From an uncultured Lachnospiraceae bacterium (GTDB taxonomy: Bacteria > Bacillota > Clostridia > Lachnospirales > Lachnospiraceae), in assembly GCA_949949005.1 (NCBI GenBank), contig CATLHM010000003.1:124001-188000 (forward strand): DNA of 64,000 bases, read 5' to 3'. Numbering within the stretch: position 1 is the stretch's first letter; every line of letters begins with the position of its first letter. Below, piece after piece: positions 56,975-64,000 of the stretch. Both the position numbers and the translations under genes were made by a program. The notes below the pieces were generated by a model. It was not told the DNA's origin and searched no databases. It saw only the letters and a list, made by a program, of their open reading frames with translations.

Positions 56975-56985
56975 GGAGCCTTTTT

Positions 56986-57744
56986 ATGCAGATACAAAAT
57001 AATTATAATACCTATTCCAGTACAGAATATCACAAATCCCATACTCATCAGCGTGCGGAGAGCCCTTATGACCAGGAGGAACTGTCCCGGGAAGGGGCAG
57101 GAGAGGCTCAGGGGAAGGAGAGCCTTTCTGCCTGGGAGAGGTCTCCCAAAAGCCAGGGGGAACAGAGAGACTTTTACGAGCATGAGGACACGACCTCAAA
57201 GCAGGATGAGGTACAGAAGAGGGGAAGGAATCTGCTTAAGCAGTTTTGGGACTCCATGGGAGAAGAAGAGAGTCAGGAGAGCCTCTCTGCTGCGGAACGG
57301 GAAGGCCGGGGAGAGGGAGACGGCAGTAAAGGCATCCATGCCGCCGCGGCAGGGATCAGACACCTTTTTCCCGCTTATATCACAGAAAAATGGGAGACGG
57401 TCAGGGATCGGGTGAAGGCAAAAGCGGGAGCTGCTTTCCAGAGCTTTGATAAGAAGAAGGACGCCTTTTTGGCCCTGTCCGATTTCGGAAGACGCTTTGG
57501 GGGAAGGAAAGAAGGAAGGCCCAGGCCGGGAAAAGCCGCCAGACGTCCCAGACCGGAGATTTTGCAGGATACTGCCACCACCCATCTGATGGATTCCTAC
57601 AGTAAAAAGGGAGAGTATTGCAGGCTGGACGATAACCTTTCTTACCGCAGACAGCGCCATGAGGAGAACCGAAGGGCCTTTTCGGAGAGGGAAGGGGAGG
57701 AGGCGCCTGCAAGGAGGGAAGAAAGGCTTGATAAACGCCTTTGA
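56986..57744 (+). CDS. Hypothetical charged protein (252 aa)
   Basis: ATG at 56986 follows AAGGAG, twelve bases after the lysozyme stop. The protein is hydrophilic, without a signal peptide or membrane segment, rich in Arg, Glu, Lys and Gln, with a helical part (KWETVRDRVKAKAGAAFQSF) and a basic Pro/Arg stretch. I recognise no domain. Position suggests co-transcription with the lysozyme and the GGDEF-like gene. Confidence 0.6.
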   Translation: MQIQNNYNTYSSTEYHKSHTHQRAESPYDQEELSREGAGEAQGKESLSAWERSPKSQGEQRDFYEHEDTTSKQDEVQKRGRNLLKQFWDSMGEEESQESLSAAEREGRGEGDGSKGIHAAAAGIRHLFPAYITEKWETVRDRVKAKAGAAFQSFDKKKDAFLALSDFGRRFGGRKEGRPRPGKAARRPRPEILQDTATTHLMDSYSKKGEYCRLDDNLSYRRQRHEENRRAFSEREGEEAPARREERLDKRL

Positions 57745-57804
57745 AAACGATATACTTAGACTGTCAGCGTACACGAAAATAAAACAGATTGGGAGAGGGT
57801 TACT

Positions 57805-58734
57805 ATGGGCTACGATACAATACCTTACGAAAAAAGAATTAAAGAAAATATTAAAAACTATTCGCTTTCAAATCTTTATGACATGGATACCATCAAGAAC
57901 TATCTGGGAAGCCTGGCGGAAACGCTGAAAATCAGCATCCTGCTGACCGACCGCCACGGGGAGAAGGAGGTAGTTATCGGGGACGGCTTTGCAGGCTTTC
58001 ACCCGGATGTGGTGGGGGAGCCGGGAAGGAAGCTCCGCATCAAAAACAGGACGATTGGCCATCTCTATGTGAAGCAGTTTACGCAGGCAAAAGAGGACAG
58101 ACTGACCGATGAGCTGCTGGATGGCACCATCTCCATCCTGAGCAGGCTTGGGGAGGAAGCTTATTTTCACAGAGAGAGCAGTATCTATCTGGAAGAGCTG
58201 GAAAGGCAGTTGGAGGACAGGAAGCATATCGTTTCCAACAATGAGCGGGAGGATATTCTGACGGGAGTGTACAATCAGATTTATTTTGAGAGCAGGATGA
58301 AGCTGATCGACCGCTCGGAGGTGATTCCGGTAGCAGTGCTGAATGTGAATATCAATGACTGGAAATTTGTGAACGATCACTTTGGAGATGAGGAGAGCGA
58401 CCGGCTGATCCGGACGGTTGCCAATATCGTGCGGGAGGAGGCAAAGCCCGACTATGTGGTGGGAAGGATTGACGGCGATGTCTTTGGCGTGTTGATTCCC
58501 ATGGCGGAAGATGGGGAAGCGGAAGCGTACAGGGAGCGGATCCAGAGAAGGTGTGAGGCTTTCGACGATCCTGTGCTGGCGCCCTCTGTGGCAGTGGGTA
58601 TGGTATATAAGACCAATATAGAGGAAACCATAGAAGAGCGGCTCTCAGATGCGGAGTATGAAATGTTCAACAACAAGTTTGAGATCAAAAATGCCCCCGG
58701 GTATCGGGAGAGGCTGGAAAAGGGTATAAAATAA
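57805..58734 (+). CDS. GGDEF-like protein with degenerate active site
   Basis: A 309-residue protein. The N-terminal 130 residues look like a small sensory domain; a coiled stretch leads to a GGDEF fold starting at DILTGVYNQIYFESRMKLI. The place of the GG(D/E)EF signature reads GRIDGDVFGVLIP: the second Gly and the following Asp are kept, but the first Gly is Asp and the Glu is Val. Loss of that acidic residue should abolish diguanylate cyclase activity, so it may bind c-di-GMP or GTP, or act through a partner. ATG at 57805 follows GGGAGAGGG. A terminator follows at 58740. Confidence 0.75.
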   Translation: MGYDTIPYEKRIKENIKNYSLSNLYDMDTIKNYLGSLAETLKISILLTDRHGEKEVVIGDGFAGFHPDVVGEPGRKLRIKNRTIGHLYVKQFTQAKEDRLTDELLDGTISILSRLGEEAYFHRESSIYLEELERQLEDRKHIVSNNEREDILTGVYNQIYFESRMKLIDRSEVIPVAVLNVNINDWKFVNDHFGDEESDRLIRTVANIVREEAKPDYVVGRIDGDVFGVLIPMAEDGEAEAYRERIQRRCEAFDDPVLAPSVAVGMVYKTNIEETIEERLSDAEYEMFNNKFEIKNAPGYRERLEKGIK

Positions 58735-58739
58735 CGGAA

Positions 58740-58766
58740 GGGCTGGCCGAAAGGTCAGTTCTTTTT
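58740..58766 (+). terminator. Intrinsic terminator
   Basis: GGGCTGGCC (58740-58748), loop GAAA, GGTCAGTTC (58753-58761), then TTTTT. The stem contains G-U pairs. Confidence 0.75.
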
Positions 58767-58883
58767 ATAATTCTAAACTGTTTATTAAATCCTCTTTTTG
58801 GCATGAAAATGAGAAAACAAAAGAAAAACAAAGATATTGAGAGAAAGTGGAAGATATTCCTAAAAATACCGTTGTAGAACCAT

Positions 58884-58951
58884 TTGCAAAGGAACGGATA
58901 TGAAATTAATATATGCTGTAGAAATTAGCACTCAGTACAAATGAGTGCTAA
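58884..58951 (+). promoter_or_regulatory. groESL promoter with CIRCE operator
   Basis: TTGCAA (58884-58889), 17 bases, TAATAT (58907-58912); then the perfect CIRCE element TTAGCACTC-N9-GAGTGCTAA (58925-58951) just downstream. CIRCE is the binding site of the heat-shock repressor HrcA, so groES and groEL are in the HrcA regulon. Confidence 0.95.
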
Positions 58952-58997
58952 CAAGGAATTAAGAGAATAGGCAACTAGAAATAAGGAGGCATTCATA

Positions 58998-59282
58998 ATG
59001 AAGTTAGTACCATTAGCAGACAGAGTTGTTTTAAAGCAGTTGGTTGCAGAAGAGACTACCAAATCAGGCATCGTGCTGCCGGGACAGAATAAAGAGAAGC
59101 CCCAGCAGGCAGAAGTCATCGCGGTAGGCCCTGGCGGTGTGGTAGACGGAAAAGAAGTAAAGATGGAAGTTAAGGTAGGCGATCAGGTAATCTACTCCAA
59201 GTATGCGGGAACAGATGTGAAGGTCGACGAGGAAGAGTACATCATCGTTAAGCAGAGCGACATCCTGGCAGTGATCCAGTAA
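58998..59282 (+). CDS. groES: Co-chaperonin GroES
   Basis: A 94-residue Hsp10 with the mobile loop (EETTKSGIVLPGQNKEKPQQ), GPGGVVDGK and VGDQVIYSKYAGTDVK. ATG at 58998 follows AAGGAGG. First gene of the CIRCE-controlled operon; the product caps the GroEL cavity. Confidence 0.97.
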   Translation: MKLVPLADRVVLKQLVAEETTKSGIVLPGQNKEKPQQAEVIAVGPGGVVDGKEVKMEVKVGDQVIYSKYAGTDVKVDEEEYIIVKQSDILAVIQ

Positions 59283-59297
59283 GGAACACGGCGGTGA

Positions 59298-61049
<1,752 letters not shown>

Positions 61050-61111
61050 GAACCGGGCACCGGCCGATAGTACAGTTTTCATACAAAAATTTAAATAAGA
61101 TTAGAGGATTT

Positions 61112-61150
61112 AAGAGCAGGTATGCTATAATAGGGCATATCTGCTCTTTT
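61112..61150 (+). terminator. Terminator after groEL
   Basis: AAGAGCAGgTATGC (61112-61125) pairs with GCATAtCTGCTCTT (61135-61148) over 14 bp including one G-U, followed by TT. Confidence 0.75.
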
Positions 61151-61245
61151 GGTGGCGGATGGAACAGAACCTTCCTTGCCGGCTGCCAGCGACATATTTT
61201 AGGAAGCACATTTTTAGAAACATATTTTAAGGACGGGGTACTGAA

Positions 61246-63063
61246 ATGAAAGGTATCTTAAAATACATAAAACCATACGGCCCTTTTATGCTGCTCACCT
61301 TGTTTTTAAAGTTTGTGGCGGCCATGATGGATTTACTGATTCCCTCCCTCTTAGCCAAGATCATAGACGAGATTGTACCTACCGGGCAGGTGCGTCTCAT
61401 TTTTCTGTGGGGCGGTATTATGCTTCTTTGCGCGGTCTTTTCCGTCACCACCAATGTCACTGCCAACCGCATGGCGGAGGTTTCCGCCGGAGGAATGACC
61501 AAGCAGCTCCGGCATGACCTTTTTGCAAGGGTGACCTATCTGAGCGCCAGACAGATGGATCACTTTACGGTGTCCTCTGTGGTTTCCAGACTGACCTCCG
61601 ACACCTACAATGTGAACCGGATGCTGGCAAGGATGCAGCGTCTGGGGGTAAGAGGGCCGATTCTTTTGATTGGAGGGATCCTGATCACCATGACCATGGA
61701 GCCCAGGCTGACGCTGGTGCTGGCCACGGCGCTGCCCTTCATTATACTGATCGTCTGGATGGTGACCAAAAAGAGTATTCCCGTCTACAGCAGGCAGCAG
61801 AAGGTGCTGGATGAGATGGTGCGTGTCCTTCAGGAAAATATTACCGGGGTGCGGGTGATACGGGCTCTGTCCCGGACGGATTATGAGAAGGAGCGGTACG
61901 ACAGGGTGAACGAAAACCTGGCGGAAATTGAGCAGAAGGCAGGGCGAATTTCCTCTGTCAGCAGTCCGCTGACCACGCTGGTACTAAACCTGGGGCTGAC
62001 GGCGGTGATTCTCACGGGAGCTTACCTGGTACAGAAGGGGGAAGCAGGGCCCGGCGTGATCATTGCTTTTTTGAGCTACTTTACCATTATCTTAAATGCC
62101 ATGCTGGGAATTACCAATATCTTTGTCATGTGTTCCAAGGGGCTGGCATCCATGCGGCGGATCTTTGAAATTCTGGAAGCGCCGGAGGAAATGCCGGTGC
62201 ATTGCCTGGAGGAAGCCGCAGGCAGCAAAGGGACAGCGGCAGACGGCAAAGAGACAGCCGCAGAAGAAAAGGCCCTCTCGGGGAAGCCATCCGGGGAAGA
62301 AGCCCAGGCGCCGGAGGATGCCCCTCTGGTGGAATTCAAGGATGTGACCTTCTCTTATAATAAGAAGGGAGATAATCTCTCCCACATCAGCTTTGCCCTG
62401 AACAAAGGAGAAAGCCTGGGAATCATTGGAGCCACGGGAAGCGGCAAAAGCACCATTGTCAATCTGCTCCTGCGTTTTTATGATGTGGATCAGGGTGAAA
62501 TACGGATTGATGGAAAAAGGATTGACACCATTCCCTATCCGGAGCTTCGGAAAATGTTTGGGGTGGTATTCCAGAACGATTACCTGATGGCTGCGTCCAT
62601 GGAAGAAAATATTGACTTCTTCCGGGGGCTTTCCGGGGAAGAGATTGCCGAAGCTGCTGTTCATGCCCAGGCGGAACAATTTATCCGGGAAAAGGAAGGC
62701 AGGATGGATGCCAGGGTTGCGGTGAGGGGCAATAACTTAAGCGGCGGCCAGAAGCAGCGGATTATGATTGCAAGGGCCCTGGCGGCAAAGCCCCGGATTT
62801 TGATTCTGGATGATGCCTCCTCTGCCCTTGACTATAAGACGGATGCCCAGCTTCGAAAGGAGCTGCATACCTGTTTCAGGGAAACCACCACCATCACCAT
62901 TGCCCAGCGTATCAGCTCCATTCAGGGGGCCGACCATATCCTGGTGTTGGAGGACGGAGCATGTATCGGCTACGGGAACCACAGAGAGCTTCTTGCAGCC
63001 TGCCGGGAGTATCAGCTGATCTATGAGCTGCAGATGGGGGAAGATTATGAACAGGAAAACTAA
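61246..63063 (+). CDS. ABC exporter half-transporter, degenerate-site subunit
   Basis: A 605-residue fused membrane-ATPase half-transporter (ABCB/MsbA type). Six membrane helices occupy about residues 15-310. An unusual Ala/Glu/Lys-rich insert (about 325-360) precedes the ATPase: GATGSGKST (Walker A), LSGGQKQR (signature) and ILILDDASSALD (Walker B). The residue after Walker B is Asp, not the catalytic Glu, the mark of the non-catalytic partner in heterodimeric exporters. The next gene, overlapping by 17 bases, is the partner. Substrate unknown (drug or peptide). Confidence 0.9.
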   Translation: MKGILKYIKPYGPFMLLTLFLKFVAAMMDLLIPSLLAKIIDEIVPTGQVRLIFLWGGIMLLCAVFSVTTNVTANRMAEVSAGGMTKQLRHDLFARVTYLSARQMDHFTVSSVVSRLTSDTYNVNRMLARMQRLGVRGPILLIGGILITMTMEPRLTLVLATALPFIILIVWMVTKKSIPVYSRQQKVLDEMVRVLQENITGVRVIRALSRTDYEKERYDRVNENLAEIEQKAGRISSVSSPLTTLVLNLGLTAVILTGAYLVQKGEAGPGVIIAFLSYFTIILNAMLGITNIFVMCSKGLASMRRIFEILEAPEEMPVHCLEEAAGSKGTAADGKETAAEEKALSGKPSGEEAQAPEDAPLVEFKDVTFSYNKKGDNLSHISFALNKGESLGIIGATGSGKSTIVNLLLRFYDVDQGEIRIDGKRIDTIPYPELRKMFGVVFQNDYLMAASMEENIDFFRGLSGEEIAEAAVHAQAEQFIREKEGRMDARVAVRGNNLSGGQKQRIMIARALAAKPRILILDDASSALDYKTDAQLRKELHTCFRETTTITIAQRISSIQGADHILVLEDGACIGYGNHRELLAACREYQLIYELQMGEDYEQEN

Positions 63064-64000
63064 GGGTAAAAAATATCTGTTGCTTCGGTTATGGCGTTAT
63101 CTTGGGAGATACTATCCGCTTCTTGCGGCAGGCTTTTTTCTGATGCTGATCTCCAATGTGCTGGCGCTTTTTGGACCCAAGCTCTCCGGAAAAGCCATTG
63201 ATGCCATCGGAATCAGGGCCGGAGGGGTGGACTTCGATAAGGTATTTTATTATGCGGGATGGATGGCGGTTTTTTATGTGCTTTCCGCCTTCTTTTCCTA
63301 TCTGCTGTCTCTCCTTACCATCCATCTCACAAGGAAGGTCATCTACCAGATGCGCAGGGACGTGTTCGAAAATATGGCGAGCCTTCCGGTGTCCTTTTTT
63401 GACCGTTATCAGACCGGAGATATTATCAGCATTATCACCTATGATATTGACACGGTAAACCAATCCTTATCCAATGATTTTCTGCAGATCATGCAGAGCG
63501 TGATCACGGTGCTGTTTTCCCTGGTGATGATGCTCTCCATTGCCCCGGTGATGGTGCTTATCTTTGTGGTGACGATTCCCATTTCCGCCATGCTCACCCG
63601 TTTTATCACCAGCCGTTCAAGACCCCTATACCGGGTAAGGTCAAAAAAGCTGGGAGAGCTGAACGGGTTTGTGGAGGAAATGCTGGGCGGACAGAAGACC
63701 ACCAGGGCCTATGGCAGGGAGGAAGAGGTGATCAGCGCTTTTGACCGGAAAAACAAGGAGGCGGTGGAGGCCAACACCAAGGCGGAGTATTATGGGACGC
63801 TGGCAGGCCCCTCCGTGAACTTCATGAACAATACTTCCCTTGCCCTGATCAGCGTGTTTGGCTCCCTTCTCTATCTGGGGGGCGGAATCGGGATTGGGGA
63901 TATTTCCTCCTTTGTTCAGTATTCCCGGAAATTTTCCGGGCCCATCAATGAGACCGCCAACATCCTGGGGGAATTGCAGTCGGCCTTTGCAGCGGCAGAG
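63047..64000 (+). CDS. ABC exporter half-transporter, partner subunit (3' end outside window)
   Basis: ATG at 63047 (MNRKTKGKKYLLLRLWRYLG) overlaps the end of the preceding gene; the frame stays open to the end of the window. The visible 318 residues cover the membrane domain (LLAAGFFLMLISNVLALFG, GWMAVFYVLSAFFSYLL, IMQSVITVLFSLVMM...), with SFFDRYQTGDIISIITYDID, typical of ABCB-type exporters. The ATPase domain lies beyond 64000 and is expected to carry the catalytic Glu. Confidence 0.88.
   Translation, partial: MNRKTKGKKYLLLRLWRYLGRYYPLLAAGFFLMLISNVLALFGPKLSGKAIDAIGIRAGGVDFDKVFYYAGWMAVFYVLSAFFSYLLSLLTIHLTRKVIYQMRRDVFENMASLPVSFFDRYQTGDIISIITYDIDTVNQSLSNDFLQIMQSVITVLFSLVMMLSIAPVMVLIFVVTIPISAMLTRFITSRSRPLYRVRSKKLGELNGFVEEMLGGQKTTRAYGREEEVISAFDRKNKEAVEANTKAEYYGTLAGPSVNFMNNTSLALISVFGSLLYLGGGIGIGDISSFVQYSRKFSGPINETANILGELQSAFAAAE

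Noticed and set aside
61126-61131. TATAAT within the groEL terminator loop as a promoter for the ABC genes
   Set aside because: No -35 box at a suitable distance; the bases are explained as the hairpin loop.

Overview
The window looks like a chromosomal segment of a spore-forming, low-to-mid-GC Firmicute of the class Clostridia, most likely a gut Lachnospiraceae. The evidence is a cotJABC spore-coat operon, adjacent ispH and rpsA genes, strong AGGAGG ribosome sites, a HrcA/CIRCE-controlled groESL operon, DUF4118-type sensor kinases and Rpn / AAA-ATPase-PDDEXK proteins. I name no species.

Layout. 1-7.3 kb: a 5'-truncated metallo-beta-lactamase-fold gene, an Rpn-type nuclease, a GlfT2-like galactofuranosyltransferase with two further glycosyltransferases (surface polysaccharide), and a membrane-anchored amidase. 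7.3-15.2 kb: a TetR regulator behind a promoter with a palindromic operator, then a co-directional housekeeping run (RpiR regulator, HI0933-like flavoprotein, cmk, ispH, rpsA, CheR-type methyltransferase, hemerythrin-REC fusion). 15.6-37.6 kb: a complete type IV pilus locus (pilT, a giant prepilin-like adhesin, minor pilins, a major pilin, pilD, pilC, a PilM-PilN fusion, pilO, pilB). The giant adhesin frame is about 3,800 codons and starts with a prepilin leader, but an in-frame TGA at 17131-17133 cuts it off after 77 residues. 37.7-39.5 kb: an AAA-ATPase/PDDEXK protein whose nuclease domain carries an 81-bp in-frame palindromic insertion.

The most striking feature is at 39.6-49.2 kb. The minus-strand coat gene cotJC (manganese-catalase family) is split into three pieces by two separate elements, each with its own large serine recombinase. 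Element 1 (about 4.0 kb, 39685-43723) carries small genes and a ParE-type toxin-antitoxin pair. Element 2 (about 4.6 kb, 43838-48401) carries a GmrSD-type restriction enzyme and Abi remnants. Joining the flanks at the short sequences shared at each pair of ends restores a 201-residue CotJC in frame. The arrangement resembles the skin element of sigK, where a recombinase rebuilds a sporulation gene in the mother cell, but here it is doubled within one gene. Whether it is programmed or plain inactivation cannot be told from sequence alone.

49.5-64 kb: feoAB, a zinc alcohol dehydrogenase, a minus-strand KdpDE-like two-component system, a GH25 lysozyme with SH3 domains, an unknown protein, a degenerate GGDEF protein, groES-groEL and a heterodimeric ABC exporter that runs off the end. 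A roughly 135-nt multi-hairpin repeat lies directly in front of the ribosome site of two unrelated genes, the element 1 recombinase and the GH25 lysozyme.
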